A stretch of 64,000 nucleotides of DNA from Gonatopus flavifemur (GCA_018340375.1 JAFFJZ010000003.1:21080001-21144000); one strand, 5' to 3'; positions 24,168 to 38,234 are shown, counted from the first letter of the stretch. The notes: generated from the sequence alone by a model not told the origin. Numbers and translations are program-made.

Positions 24168-25855
24168 ATCATGGGCGGAATGAAAATTCCAAAACTAAAA
24201 AAATGAAAGCAGAATAACAGTTCTAAGAGAATTTCGGTAAGTAAAGAGAAAAAAAGCGAGAAACGAAATACGGAAGACGTATATGAATATGTGTGAGTGC
24301 ATCTTAGAACCCTGAAACTTCTGTTTTATTTGATCGCGCAAAAGGGGTTCGCGTATAATCGTTAAAACAAACATATCAACACATATCATAGATGATAAGA
24401 TAAAAGAATCAACATATCGTAATCGGTAAGGTAAAGAGAACATCGACTGATCGTTGTCGATCTCGCCACATCATATTCATCAAATCGGAAAACAAAAGAT
24501 GTTTTCTGAACTTGAAATTCGAATTCCTCAAATTATAATCCTGTATTCCCATGGAGATTCGAGATTCGTGTCCACTACTTGGAACGCTGAATCGCGAAGA
24601 AGAATATTTTAATCAAAAGTGTATTTGTGCTGTGAATTAGCTAGCCGTTTTCTGTATTTAGAGTTCTTCGAATTCGAACGAAAGTGTCTGAATTGAAATT
24701 TACATTAATTATGAATAATAATTGATCCTAATTATAGCCTTTTCAACAACTTCTATTCGAAGTTCACTCGAGAAAGTATATAACGCAATCTGTAGTTTTC
24801 AAGTCGAATGAGGTTGGAAACATGACGCGAAATTTAGTATCGGGATTTTTAATCAAAACTAAAAATATCAAAAGCATGGAGGACAAATAGATTTATATGT
24901 TTATAAAACTCTGAGAATTGAACTGACCGAATCGAATCCATGCTTCCGAAGATTATTGAAATGTGAGGAAACAAATTCAGAAAACTTATAGATGGATTGA
25001 TAAAAGCTTTTGTTCGAACGCATGCGTCGGACAATGATGCAATTTTTATGAGACTCAAACCGGCTGTAGGAATTAACTCCAGTGGGGTATCGCTTCTGAA
25101 GGTTCGATTCCTCTCTCGACTGAATCCCCGGGCTAAAACTGCCTGGTTGAACAGGTTACCAATCATACATATGTGAGAGAAATTCAGAAGATAGACCGCT
25201 AGTCTACCGAGCTCCTGGGCAGAAGTGAAGAGCTTGGACATTCGGTTGTAGAGCAGGAGCGAGCTTGTCCTCGGAGATCGTGTCTTTATCAAGAGGGTGG
25301 GAGTTTCTGGTTTTTTGTCGGAAGGCCTTATCCCCGCGTTTCTATTTTTCCTTAAGTAATAAAGAATTGGACATTATCAAACAAACAATTGTGTATTCAA
25401 CACGTCTAACGGATTCCTTTTGAAACAGAATTTTTTCATTCATTTCCACACGAGATACAACTTGAGGAGATTCACAATTGACATGAAATCTGCGGTATTC
25501 CAATTAATTTCGAAACCGTTTATCAAGTACGTGATAAAGGCTACCTTCGTAAAATATTTTTACATCCGCTAACGTTGCTAATCTCCTCTTTCAATCATAA
25601 CTGGTATTGAGAAATGTTATTATGTACTCTTCGAGCTTAGTTTCGCTTTCTATCAGACATCCTGGTGGAAAAGTTAATGAAAGTAACGCGACAAAAAAAA
25701 AAGAGGAAAAGTATTTCTTTCCATCTCCACGTACAAACATACGTGCACACATGCCATCAGTCTCTTCTTCCGAGATTCGATAAAAGTGTTTGCACTATAT
25801 TCCATCGTCTTTCACTTTGTCCCACGAGGAAACTACTGATTTATTTAAAAACGAG

Positions 25856-25885
25856 AATATATATATATATATACATATATATATA
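25856..25885. repeat. (AT)n microsatellite
   Basis: AT dinucleotide run with one internal AC interruption. Confidence 0.85.
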
Positions 25886-26686
25886 GGGGTATACATATAG
25901 CGCGATGGACAACTGCAATAGTGAAAACAAAACAAGAAAATAAAAGTTCCCGGTGTGAAGAGTACAACACCCAAAGCCATGAAATAAAAATTCTTTCTTT
26001 TTAAAAGGAAAAAACAATATCAAACGCATACCGTACCCTGACAAACCAAGAAATTAGTGATTTTTTTGAAAGACCACATCACAGGGAGTCGGCGCAGGCA
26101 AGAATAAAAGAATAAAACAACTTATGTGAAGTTCAACGTGTAGAAACGGAACATAAATTCCTTAATTAGATGATTTTATTCCAAGAGGGAAAAAGTGTAT
26201 CTACATATATCGTGGATATAAATTATGATTAAACGGGTAGAGAGGGTCGGAGAAATTACAAAAACGATACAGCTAACTTTGTTGGATAAAATTCTTGCTT
26301 ATTAAAAAACAAGGAAAAAGAAGATACAACGAATTCAAGGTAACTGGAATACTTTGATAAATATAGGTGGTTCTATGCTGCTTCTTCCTCTTTCAGGAAC
26401 AAGGCAAAAGTATCCTTCGGAACGTTGCATATTTTCAAGTTTTTCTTTTTTTTTTTCTTATCTTGCTGAGAAAAAAATTATACAAATACGGCACGAAAAT
26501 ATCTCGATTTTCAATGGGATGTGAAATCAGGTTGTTTGTGATATACATCTTAAAAACATGTGGCAAGATCGAATATTATCAGAAGTAAGAACAGATATCA
26601 AATATTTTACTACTTGAAAAGAAATAAATCATTCATACATATCAAAAGTGCAGGGATGAATCTATATATATTAAATATATAAATAC

Positions 26687-26711
26687 TACATACATACATA
26701 CATACATACAC
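26687..26711. repeat. (CATA)n microsatellite
   Basis: About six tandem CATA/TACA units followed by CACAAACACATAC. Confidence 0.85.
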
Positions 26712-27894
26712 AAACACATACAACTTATTCGTTAACACGGTACCAAACATTTATACAAACAGAAATTATATCTTAAGTGTATAAAGTCTATAAATTTCTT
26801 TATAGCGTTATTTGATTTAATTTTAAGTTAATTTTAAGCAAGAGAGATCTATTATTCCTTAAACTCCTTAAGATTCAACTTTCAGAATCAAATACCTTGA
26901 CCGATAGTCAACATACCTCCAAGTAAAGTATTTGATATTTAATTCTAAGAACAGTATCATCGCGCTGTGTAAAGAAAGTTCATATAAGGACAACAGTTTT
27001 TTTTTTTTTCTAAGTCTTATTAATATTATTATAGATAGACGTTAAGCAATAAATCGCGTAGCGAAACTGATGCATATCATGTATGTGACTGTTTGTATGG
27101 CCCGCACGGTACAATGCATTTTTTGAAACAGTCAATCATATTTTTTCTCGGTTCACAACACATCAAGACATTCGCTTTGAAACTACGATGAGTGATTTGA
27201 AAAATGTATTTTCATTCAAGTTTGCGAAAGTGAGTGCTTTAGGTTCAGCCGTTATATCGATTGAAAAAACATAAAAATATTTTTCTTCAGCTTAGTTTAT
27301 GACCAAGAATAAATAAATAATAAATTCGAATATTCAATGGTGAATAAAAAAAATTTATCAACATTACTGTTTAAAATTTTGTAAATTATTGGTCATCTTT
27401 ACTCACTCCTTTCTAAAGCTGAAAGAATGAAAAATCACGTGTTTCGCTCTACAAAGTCTCAGAAATGAGCCAGTCCGCTTCGATTGGGATTTTCACTCGG
27501 TTTCGGATGAACCCTAACTCTTTTAGAGTGGAAAATTCACTTCAGAATTGGACTGGCTGTGAATTTCGAACCTCAGCCTATCGCTCTAAAACACGAAGTT
27601 GAAACTGCTATGATCATAACTTTTTGCAAAAAAACTTTTATCACAGATTTAAATATCTGAAACGTTCAGGGGAATGCTCCTCAATCGATTCCCAGTGCAA
27701 ATCAAGTGTTAGCAACTTTGAATTCAAAGTTAGAACAATCGGTCGCTATGGTTACGGCCGAAAGCTTCCATTTCAACTTTAGAAGAATGGAAATTTCACT
27801 AAAAATCTCCCGAAGCTCACTTTTGGCTAGCTAAAGAGTGAAATCTCTCTCTAATAAATTTTACAGAGTACTCACTTTGTGACACTCAGGATAC

Positions 27895-28092
27895 ACTGGG
27901 TGTAGAATACCCACAAAAAATGTTCAAACTTCCGTGTCCCTGCAGACGAAGCAGCATTGAACTGGCTCGAGGATTCCTTCGAATGGTTCCTTACAGAAGA
28001 TATTTCCTCCATAACCAACTTCCCACCCCTCCGCTCCTTGGAAATATACGCAAGGTATAACTTTGTATCTGGATATTATTCTACACCCAGTG
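27895..28092. mobile_element. MITE with CACTGGGTGTAGAATA inverted ends
   Basis: A perfect 16-bp inverted repeat, CACTGGGTGTAGAATA / TATTCTACACCCAGTG, bounds 198 bp. The interior is not palindromic and has no gene. The left flank is TA and the right TC. Confidence 0.5.
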
Positions 28093-28385
28093 TCAACTTT
28101 CCCAGGTGGAAATTTCCAATCTTTCTATCTATTCAGCGAATTAATTTGTTTCTCCCCGCACAATTCAAGCTATGTTTAGACTAATTACCGAGTTTGTCCA
28201 TCAGAATCATACACCGTTTCATTGGGGCCGGATTGAACATTGTAGGAGTCTCATTGTAGAGACAAACTTTCTAACAGACTCGGAGTTCGAGCATAGTTTT
28301 TTATATATTCGATTAATGGGAATAGCCTTAAAACAGTTGAAGCCCTGGGTATGTGGGAGTTATGCTGGCATAACAAGCAGGTCTG

Positions 28386-28530
28386 TTACTATAGCGCCTA
28401 CAAAAAAAATGAGCTGAAAGAGCAAGGGAAATGATTGACACAACTACAATTTTTTGCTCACATAAACAAATTTGTTAACAGAACTGACGTCTTGGCTGCA
28501 ACAAATTTCTTTGTAGGCGCTATAATAGCA
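28386..28530. repeat. Inverted repeat, unclassified
   Basis: GTTACTATAGCGCCTACAAA is repeated in inverted orientation (TTTGTAGGCGCTATAATAGC) about 145 bp away. It could be terminal repeats of a MITE; no flanking duplication was identified. Confidence 0.45.
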
Positions 28531-28691
28531 AACCATTTTCCTCTCCGTGCGTTTTATTATCCCATTTGTCATTCAGGATCGTCTTTTCGAAATAATAGGC
28601 CATTCCGGTATTTTTCAACTACCGGTATATCAGATTTCAAAAACAACCCTCCCAAAGATAGCGATCGTCGTACTAATTTCCCGACAAACTA

Positions 28692-28811
28692 CCCGATTGG
28701 AAAAATTTTCAAAATTATATATAATTTTTATAGAATTCAATAGAATTTATATATAATTCAGATATAATTCGATATAAATTTTATACAATTTTGAAAATTT
28801 TTCCACTCGGG
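28692..28811. mobile_element. AT-rich hairpin MITE (CCCGATTGGAAAAATTTTC)
   Basis: CCCGATTGGAAAAATTTTCA pairs with TGAAAATTTTTCCACTCGGG at the far end, 120 bp in total. The termini resemble the CCCG-GGAAA group at 6518 and 55412. No clear target duplication (TA versus TC). Confidence 0.6.
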
Positions 28812-31800
28812 TCTGAACGATTCACTCTTTCAATTTTTCTTTATACAAGAATATTTCTGCGCATAGCGATTTTTCATTACATATATACTCTATGAAGAAA
28901 ATCCAATTTTTCAAAATCATGTCGAAAATTACGGAGCGAAACGACCCCATTCATCCATCTGAAAACTTATCCAATTTACGAAACATTTTTTTTTCCCCCA
29001 CAAGATATAATATTTCGAAAATGTATTGTACCGTGGTGCGGTTGGGCCAGCAAAAAACATATCAAGAGCTTCGTATGAACGTACGAAATATGAGAAACAA
29101 AACAAAAAAAAAAGGAAACTAAAAAACCGAGTCTAAAAAACGTAGTTTGACGTCGATGTGAATAAACAAATAAGAAAAAGGACAAAAAAAATATCAATAA
29201 ATACAAAAAGAGGAGCGGATCGAGGGATAATTTCGAGAGGTCAATTCGTGTGTTTGTACGTCTAATTATATTAGATAAATAACTCATTTTTTGGAACTTG
29301 GAAAATCTTGTTATTGATCGGCTTTCAAATTTTTCATTACGATGTGTATAGAAGTTTAAGAAAAAAAAGTAAAGTATCTTCGGACCATAATGACTGTTGA
29401 CAGTATATACATATATTATATGAATATATATACCTAAATATATGAATGGTTATTCAAGTAAATCATTTCGATGGGAAATATAACAGTTTTTCAAATTTAT
29501 TTATCACATCGAATTCATTTCGTTGATTTACCGTTGAAGTTGATACGAATGATCGATTGATTTATCAGTGTAGATTATAAATACATAATATACGATAGAT
29601 GATTTTATAGAAGTTTTTATTAAAAAGTGTTTGCATATATAGTATATATGTATATATATATATATCGTAAGCGTATATGCATACAACCGTCCATTATTGC
29701 ATTTCCTGCGCTTTTGAAAGATTTCTTGCCTTTTTATTCGATGATATATAATATCACGTATAAGCATTGACCTGTAAAAGAAAAATCGTTGACCGTCTAA
29801 TCGGTTATTCAAAGGTTGATAAAATGTGAAAGGGCAGGAAAATAAGTGGAATAAGTAAAATAATGAACAAATTGTCGAAGAAAAAGAGTCTTCTCGAGTG
29901 GCACGTACGGGCTATATAATATACATATATATTTATATATGTATGAATTAAAAAAAAAAATGAAAAGAAGAAATAATTATTTCACAAAATAAAAGAAAAC
30001 AAAACCCACACACACCGACACACGGTAAAAAGACTTGGTATTAATATCGATATAGTCTTCGCTTCAAGTTCCTTCTTCATGTTTTTTCGAAACCCTTCTC
30101 TCGATCGTACAACACAAAAGCGTACACACAGCTCGTCTTAATTGTAATATGTAATATAGTATTATTATATGAAAGGAAAGAAGAACAAAAAAACATATCA
30201 GAGATATCTTGAATCGATCCAAGGTATATCAAAAACTAAATTCATAGTTCAAAATTAATACATATCATTAAATGCGTAAGTAGTGCTACGATATCATTAA
30301 TATTTAATAATAATTTATATTAATTAATTTATTGAGCGTTTAATATACTTATATATACTATACATATATACAAGAATGTATAGAATTGATATATTGTATA
30401 TATTTAAGTACGTATACAAAAAATATAGAAAATTTTATCATTATTAACTTATATATACATATTGTAAATAAGTTTGATGGAGAAATTCCGTACATGTATA
30501 TTAAGATATACAAAACAAAGGCGTTTTCAAAACAGTATTTCGTTGAGATATTTATTTTGAGAATTTAATTTGAGATTAGAAAACCTCATCGCTATCGGTG
30601 TCTATAATTGTTGAAACGAAAGAGCACACACCATGAAAAAACAAGAAAAAAAACTTCGTTCGCTTCATTTCACAATGAAAATTATATGAAAAAATTATGA
30701 GATTTAACGTTGATTGTTAACTCCTTTTTTTATATATATAATAGAAATATGGAAATATTGTATGTGTTTTCTGTCGTACGAATAATAATATCCTATTCTC
30801 TCTTCCGTGAAAATATAAAAAGGAAAAATGAAAAAAAAAGAACAAGAAAGATATCTCAATACCTCGTGATTGTGAAAATTGCTAATTCCTATTCTCTATT
30901 TCTATGTATAAATATGTGTATGTATGAGTGTATAGTAATCTTACTAGCTGGATTCTGTCAAAGGTCCTCTCCACTCTAATCCCATTTGTATTCCCCCGAT
31001 ACACACATTGTTTCTACACTACTATCAACGCGATGAAAATTCGATCAATATTGTTTAACTGCATATTCGATCATCAATTCCAACGAGACGGTTCAGTATT
31101 TACAGAACATAAAGTTACTTCATTCGTTAACGTGAAAGGGATTCGAACATTCATAAAAATTACTTCAAATTTCTATAGATTTTCTTTGATTTACATAATA
31201 TAATTACTACGATATCTCGATTAATCGCGATTCCATGATAATTCCCCCCTCATTTCACAACTTTCAAATAAATACCACCTCGTTCGTTTCGTCTGCGTTG
31301 TTCAGTTCATTGTAATCGTATGAAAATTATTATTGTCCAGAGGAGAAATATACAGAGTAACGAAGTACAATGACAAATAATCATCGTTCTCGATTACATT
31401 ATCGAGCGAATTAACTTTATTTCACTCAAACGTCTATCTTGTTTTGCGTAATTGATCGATCAAAGGCTCATCCGAAACATGAGCTAAAGGAAAAGAAGTA
31501 CCTTGTGGAAACAGATGATGTTACTTCATAAATCCGAATCCTCATAATATAAGCTACAAATATGAGAACGATCTACCAAGCGCATTCTATTGTATGTGAA
31601 AAAGAAGGCCGAGTGAAAGTACGAGTGATCGAGGGTGTATTGACTTGCGAATGAATAGATGTATAGTACTGCGAGCTACTGCTGCTGCTACTGCTGCTGT
31701 TGCTACTGTTGCTTCTTTGAAATTTCATTTTTTTGGTTCATCTAGAAAAACAAAAAAGGAGAAGATGAAAAAAGTAAATTGTGTTTACGACCGAAGTATC

Positions 31801-33048
31801 ATAAGAAATCACAAAAGATACGAGAAAAAGCAATAATCGATTCGCAAAAAGAAATAATGAAAAACACAAAACAAAAATGAAAAAAAAAAGCGACTTTTAA
31901 GAACCAATTGACTGATAGTTGATAATTATCGCCACTTCTTATCCCTTGTCTTCGTTTTATTTTATTGGATTCAGGGTGCAAGATGCGGGATGGCATCGCT
32001 AAAAGAATACAATAAGAACCAACGATGTGACGAGGGAAAGTATCTGGAATTGTTACCAAAAAAAAAAAGAAATAACCTGTTAAATTCGCTGATTTTTTTT
32101 TCTCGATCCGCAATAAAATTATTTCGATACGAGGTATAAATTATATAAAATGTAATGACTATTGTCAAAAACAAAAACATTGTAACAACGAATATATTGC
32201 ATCATCGTATACGTATTATTATATATATATTAAAAGATACATACACTCGCGTATTCATTTTTCACGCAACATCAACAGATTTTCCATTACAACGCCTCGC
32301 ATCCGACGCTGAAATCAGTTTTCCCTGGCAAGCTTGATTCGTCATTAATCGTACTGTACGCGTGTATGTAAACGACCGTAGATTACAATGCGCAAACAAC
32401 AAAACGTACGTCCCTTTTTTATAACAGAAATAAACGAAACGACGTAAAGCAATATCACACGCTCCGGTGATGCGTTTGAAATTTTATTGTACTTTTAAAA
32501 CGTATATATTGTGCGCGTATCACATTTTTCGATGCGCTTGTTTAAACATTTTTCAAATAAACCTAGATCCAATAACTCGGATAGGGAATAATATCGTTAA
32601 TGTAATATGTATCACGATGCATTGGGTAAACGTGTCTCTCTGTGTGTGGATGTGTAACTGGATGGGTGTGCGTGGATACCTCTGTTCGGGAGAACGTGTG
32701 TACGAGGATTTGGAACAACGCGGTAACGATGGTACCTTTTTTTTGGATAATATGTCGTAGGGACTCGTGCATTCTCTTGATACCGTGTTGAAGAAAAATT
32801 ATATCTTCCTTGGATTTTGTTGAAACGAAGGTGTATTTTTGTATTTAAATTTGTACGCATGGAATTGAATTCAATATCAAACTTCTCGGAATTGGGGAAT
32901 AATTTCAGAAAGTTTAAAGAATTCGAACCGTTGGAATCGAATTTCATTATTCAATAGCTATTCCTTCAGTTTTCAATAACTCGAGTCATTGAAGTTAAGC
33001 TCCGCTCGATGGATGCGCATTTGCGCATGGTGCAATTTGTAATTTCTG

Positions 33049-33548
33049 CACGGAAAAAAATATTTCATAAGATTTACTGACGCGTTCAGTAAAATACAGC
33101 ACTATTAGAATTTCTCGTAATATTTATAAGAGTTCTAGTAAAATCTACGATGGTCGCAGTCAAAATTACTACCGCAGTAGTAGATTTGACTACAGTTCTA
33201 CACGGAGAAAAAGGTATCTTAAAAAGTACCATAATTTATGGATTTTCTGCGCTGGTCTGACCCGAGTCTAAATATTTACCTGAAAAAGCCTCTAAAAGTA
33301 CCATAATGTCTTGGACTTTTATACGGAAGGTACCATACTTATTTCAAAAAGTCCAAGAAATTATGGTACTTTTGGAGATTCATGCAAGTGAATATTCCGA
33401 CTCGGGTCAGACCAGCGCTGAAAATCCATAAATTATGGTATTTTTCAAGATATCTGTTTTCTCAGTGTAGTAAATATTAACAGAAATTCTAATAGTGCCG
33501 TATTTTACCGCCCTCGTTGGTAAATTCTATTAAACAGTTTTTTCCGTG
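33049..33548. mobile_element. Outer hairpin MITE (CACGGAAAAAA) split by a nested MITE
   Basis: CACGGAAAAAAATATTTC at the left and TTTTTTCCGTG at the right. Within the arms AGTAAAATACAGCACTATTA pairs with TAATAGTGCCGTATTTTACC. The 33201-33467 element interrupts it in its central loop. No matching TA flanks are seen for the outer element. Confidence 0.75.
33201..33467. mobile_element. Inner TA-flanked hairpin MITE (CACGGAGAAAAAGG)
   Basis: CACGGAGAAAAAGGTATCTT and its complement AAGATATCTGTTTTCTCAGTG bound 267 bp, flanked by TA at 33199-33200 and 33468-33469. The arms include AAGTACCATAATTTATGGAT and GCGCTGGTCTGACCCGAGTC with their complements. Confidence 0.85.
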
Positions 33549-34100
33549 TGATTATTGTTATGACAGCAAAAAAATTTGCTATCAGAGCTAAGATTTAGCT
33601 GCAATTCTTTTTTTTCCTGATCTTAAAATTAGTCTTTTGGACCGCTTATTCAACATCAGATTTCATTTCTCCGTGCAGGGTATTGCGGCTTCCGCACGGA
33701 AAAAAAAAAAGATGTGGTTGATATTTGGATATCTACAAAGTAGCCATAGGAGCTAGTTTTTAGCTTTGGCAATTGAATTTTCATTGTTATCGTAGCTGAG
33801 ATTCAGCTATCAAAATATCAAATACACGAAAGAGCTACCGTAGCGATTTATTTTTGCTCGTGTGAGGAGCCAAGCTTGGCGCGCACGAAATTTTATCTGG
33901 GTATAAACCCAGCTCGGATCAGGAGAGATAAATATGAAGACACCTGCCCCTGACAGAGGTTTGAACCATGGATATAAGAATAATCCCGATGGTGCTTGAA
34001 GCTTCGCTTTCGGGCGAGGGAGTCTCCTCGGAGACGGAAGGGGAATCATGGGGTCGCCATCTTAGTTGGCAAATAAATATATGTATATCACTGAGAAACA

Positions 34101-34121
34101 GAGAGAGAGAGAGAGAGAGAA
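34101..34121. repeat. (GA)n microsatellite
   Basis: About ten uninterrupted GA units just left of the 34151-34340 MITE. Confidence 0.9.
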
Positions 34122-34150
34122 ATATTACCAACTAATATGCCGATCTGATA

Positions 34151-34340
34151 CCGTAAAACGGGGTTACTCTGACTTTTAAGGGTGTCACTTTGACAGCCTT
34201 TGAGCCGCTTCAACGGCGCACCAAAGTACGGTTTGAACGTGTGCGGAGCGTAGTCGCGTGACCTTGTGTGGTGGTGCCGTTAAAGCGGTTCAAGGCCTGT
34301 CAAAGTTACCCTTAAAAGTCAAAGTAACCCCATTTGACGG
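34151..34340. mobile_element. TA-flanked hairpin MITE (CCGTAAAACGGGG)
   Basis: CCGTAAAACGGGGTTACTCT and AAAGTAACCCCATTTGACGG form the ends of a 190-bp inverted repeat flanked by TA. The arms pair through CTTTTAAGGGTGTCACTTTG and GAGCCGCTTCAACGGC with near-complements. Confidence 0.75.
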
Positions 34341-37300
34341 TACCTAATAATCCCCCTTCGGAGTTCCCGTTTAGAACATCAGGATCAGTTTCTTCTTCCA
34401 ATATTTCAATTCTCTGATTCACAAAGATATATTATCCAATCAAATCGAATGTAAAGCAATGTAAAGTAATTAAAGATGTATATAAATCTACGTGTACACC
34501 CGCATACTCTCACAGCAGGTGCCACGGACGTACATAGAACGTTCTCTGTGACATACGGCGTGCTCAAAAGACGTTCTCGATTGAACGTTTTTTGAACTTT
34601 CCATATTTAATTACTTACCTCATTCTTCCACATAGAGTTTCCTTTGAATTAATAAAAAAATCATACGATCATCGCGGTACAGAAATAGTAATTCGACAGC
34701 AATCATATATATATATAAATATACATGTTTGGTAATGCAACAATGCATTTTTGAGTATTCACGATGAAGTTATCTATTTGGATTGTAAAAGTGTGTGAAT
34801 ATTAAAACTTGAACCAAAAGATGAATACCAACGACTCAATTATGATTATGATGATGACGATGATGATAATGTTGAATGACGGTAAGGTTAACGATAATGA
34901 TTATAGTTTTAAATCTTTTGTATGTTTATATGCAGTTAAATGATGTGTAACATTAATTATGAATTATGTGACACTCAATGTTGGTAAGATTGATCGAACC
35001 GATTGTAAAGATACTTACACGAACCTCATTAGCGGAGCATGCGCTTGTATTAAAATTCATTATTATTATTACTATTATTATTATTATGGTTATTATTATG
35101 ATTATTATTATTATTATTATCATTGCTACATTACATCCTTGTAATTTCGTATAATGCTACAATTAAATGGACCTTTTGGGAATATAAAATGCTCTTCTTT
35201 TTATTATTATTCATTCCCCCGTCGTTGGTTGATAGGTTCGTTACTTGAAATCTGTGAAGAATTATTGTATAGGCCTCGCTGGTATTCGCGTGAGAGCATC
35301 ACGTTTGGTATAATCGAGTGGAACTATCGTAATGAGGAATTTAGATGCGAGACACGATGTGTAGAGGTAATTGAATGTAGAGACGACTCTATCGACATGT
35401 AGATTTGTAATTCCGATGGAGATTCTTCGTAAATTATTTCCCATACCGGATTCGAGTTGTTGGACAGCGCTGGAAAGTACTTGTGGGTTTTATATGAAGG
35501 GGACAAAGGATATACACGGAGGAAAAATGTTCGCTGTCGCGAAAGGTGCTGCTTGTTATTACGCGTGGAGAAAAAGTGTGTTAAAAGGTCTCATTATTTC
35601 TAGATAATTGGCGCTGCTCCGGACGGGTGAAATTATTTAACCTAAGAGATGGTCAGAGTAGCGCCAATCATCTACAAATTATGGAACCATTGAAGAGACG
35701 CTTTTTTTTTCTCCGCGCGTATGAATGGCAAGATAGAAGTATTATAACGCTTTGAAAATTTTTCCTATTCGTATGATCGTGTCGGATTATTTTCCTCGCA
35801 TTCGAGCATGAATGGTTTGCTCGGATCGTAAAATGTCCATAGTTTTTGTCCTGATTTATAAACTCAAACAGTTTTGACTTTAAGAAAAAAATAAATCATC
35901 CACGCATAACACGTGAGATCAATAGCAATAGTTATAATATACTATAACATATAGGACATAATGTTTCTGGAGAAAAGATGTTTTATCAAAAAATGATGAT
36001 CAAATATATTCTCCAGGGAAAAGCAGGAGATACTCCGTTCTCATTTTCTTTTTGAATCCCAAGGATGAAATTATTGTCCAAAATTCGTTGTTGAGAAAAT
36101 TGGTTCGATACTCAGGGACTTAGAGGATTTCCGTATTCAACCTTGACCTTCCTCTTATTTCAATTACTTTCGTTTATCTTGTTCCAATGATTTTCGTACC
36201 TCGTACAATATCTTGAATTTATAATTATTCCAAAAACAACCGCAATACAAAAAAATTGAATATTTCCGTCTCAAATTTCTCTCTGCCTTATGTCTCCGAT
36301 TCATCATATTTTATCATTTTCCACAGCGTTTCTTCTGATTTCAAGGTAAATCAAGTTATTTTAATCCTATTCCTTTTCTAAAGATATTCTGTAATTAATT
36401 AAATATTTCGTGATGGTGCAGTATTATATTGAAAAAAAGAAAAATTGCAAAGGTCGTTTAATTTAAAATAACTTTAGACTGAAGAGAATAAAATTTTTCT
36501 TTCAATGTCAACAAATCTTGTGAGGAATTGTGTCACAGGATCCATGTTTTTCTTGTTTTTTCCGATGTAAAAATATGCGTGGGAGAAGAAAAGTGGTACA
36601 TTTAATAAGATTTCTCTTGTTTTGTTGTTTTAATTTGAATTGAGAAAATTTATTTCATGTTTTACTTACCAAACGCAATGTGTGAAATTTGACGAGAAAG
36701 GTTGCATAAGACGTCTTTTAGATATCTTTTGGATGTCTTTCAGAATAACTGAAAAACTTTTGATGCAAGATATAAACATATTCCTTCAAATTTCAGCATT
36801 AATTTTGATACAAAAGTTCGGAATCCATTAATACGCACACGTATTATTGTATCGAATCTCCCACGGTTTCATTAAAATTCAAACACAATATTATCTCGAA
36901 ATGGTTTTCATATTAAAATTCGTTCGAAACTTATAAAATTTGAAATTATGAGTTGATTGCTTCCAAATTTTGTGGGTGAAATTCACAGATTCAAATTGTT
37001 TTCTCAAAGTTCCTCGCTAGAAAAAAATGGATCCTATAAAATTTTAGAGTCGCAGCAAAATTCAACCAGAAGCATTGGTGAGAGAATGACACGATCAAAA
37101 CCATTTTGACAAATTATTCGAAAATTAAGCAATAAAATCATATTATCGCTCTATACAGACCTTTTTCAATCAATAAAGATGGTCCGTATAGAACGATACT
37201 TTGATTATATTCGCTTTATTTTTAGATAAATTGTCAGGAAAGATTTGACCCAGGTTGCTTCGTAAGGGTTTGTTGGGTATCCCGTTAACTCTCTTTGAAA

Positions 37301-37347
37301 AATGAATAGTCAGTTTAAGAAATTCAGAATAAGAAACACATGAAAAG
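34341..37347. other. Unassigned stretch with TTA microsatellite
   Basis: A (TTA)n repeat with interruptions spans 35059-35120. ORFs near 35150-35610 have ordinary composition but no recognisable domain or convincing splice sites. The right end (about 37060-37288) looks like a fragmentary inverted repeat related to the neighbouring TTAA MITE. Confidence 0.45.
35059..35120. repeat. (TTA)n microsatellite
   Basis: Tandem TTA/ATT trinucleotides with a few interruptions (ACT, GGT, GAT). It gives artefactual poly-Tyr reading frames. Confidence 0.9.
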
Positions 37348-37351
37348 TTAA

Positions 37352-37564
37352 GGGGATACCAGCGACCCCTGATGATGCAACCCAAGTCAAATCTTTTCTG
37401 ACAAATTATTCAAAAATCCAAAAATCAAATGAAAATATCGCTCTGTACAAAGCAATATTTCGATTTTATTGCTTCATTTTCGAATAATTTGTCAGAATAG
37501 TTTTTGTCGTGTCTTTTTCTAAGCAATGCTTCTGATTTCATCTTCAGGAGTCGCTGGTATCACC
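37352..37564. mobile_element. TTAA-type hairpin MITE
   Basis: TTAA (37348-37351) is followed by GGGGATACCAGCGACCCCTG. The right end is CAGGAGTCGCTGGTATCACC followed by TTGA. The arms also share a GACAAATTATTC-like segment. TTAA target duplications are typical of piggyBac and Kolobok elements. A related terminus (GGGTATCCCG-TTAA) ends at 37288 just upstream, suggesting a second, fragmentary copy at about 37060-37284. Confidence 0.7.
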
Positions 37565-38234
37565 TTGAGTATTTTCAATTATTCTCTTACTTCGCAAGAA
37601 GAATTTCTTCTAACATTTAAAATCCCAACTCTTTATGGGCTTTCAAACACTCATCCTTCAAAATTTCAGAACTTCTCACGAATTCAACTGGCATAATTTA
37701 TGTTGGAACAAATTAAAGCCTTCCATGCCCTCGTATCCTCTCGAATTTTATCCATCAGGATGTAACACACGCTTGTATAATTCTTGTCCTTCATACGACA
37801 AAAATATTCAAAGTGAATGCTATGACATGCAAAAGTGTAAATTCAAATTTGACGCGATGTCAAAGAAAATCGTGAAAATCTAGTTGAAGCGTACAAGTGA
37901 ATACTAGAAACGAAAGAAATTAATATTAATATTATTATTATATGCGTTACATACATAATATGTTATATTAATATTATTATTATAAATTAATATTAAAATG
38001 ATTGAATGCAAAAAAAATGTTTAAAGGGATTATATTCGACTAAGTTTTATTCATCTACAATGCTTTCCTTCTTTCAGAACAGAATTCAGTGAATATCACA
38101 GTGTTTTTCTCTTCCGATGAGATAATCTTTCTTTCACGACTGTTTTAAATATTTCATGATAGTAAGAGGAAAAGGAAGACAAAGAGCAAGAAATGCTCCG
38201 GCCTGTGCTCTAACGAATTGTGCTCAAAACTGTT

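Larger units (their letters stand above)
24168..33048. other. Long, very AT-rich, low-complexity stretch
   Basis: Mostly AT-rich DNA with (AT)n at 25856-25885, (CATA)n at 26687-26711, many poly-A/T runs and a CTG/CTA triplet tract near 31680-31710. No coding region recognised. Around 29300-32600 the texture resembles a long neuronal-type 3'UTR, but no adjoining coding exon was found, so this is only a possibility. Confidence 0.45.

Noticed and set aside
25095..25115. tRNA B-box-like GGTTCGATTCC
   Set aside because: No cloverleaf could be folded around it and no convincing A box or acceptor stem was found on either strand.
24849..25292. 147-codon minus-strand ORF in a more GC-rich patch
   Set aside because: No recognisable domain, no splice partners, and the translation changes character across its length; perhaps an old retroelement fragment, but unsupported.
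31670..31715. CTG/CTA triplet tract
   Set aside because: Simple imperfect trinucleotide repeat in AT-rich DNA; not a coding poly-Ala or poly-Leu run of a gene.
33850..34050. GC-rich patch with 79-codon minus-strand ORF
   Set aside because: No domain recognised; could be a retroelement scrap but nothing specific supports it.
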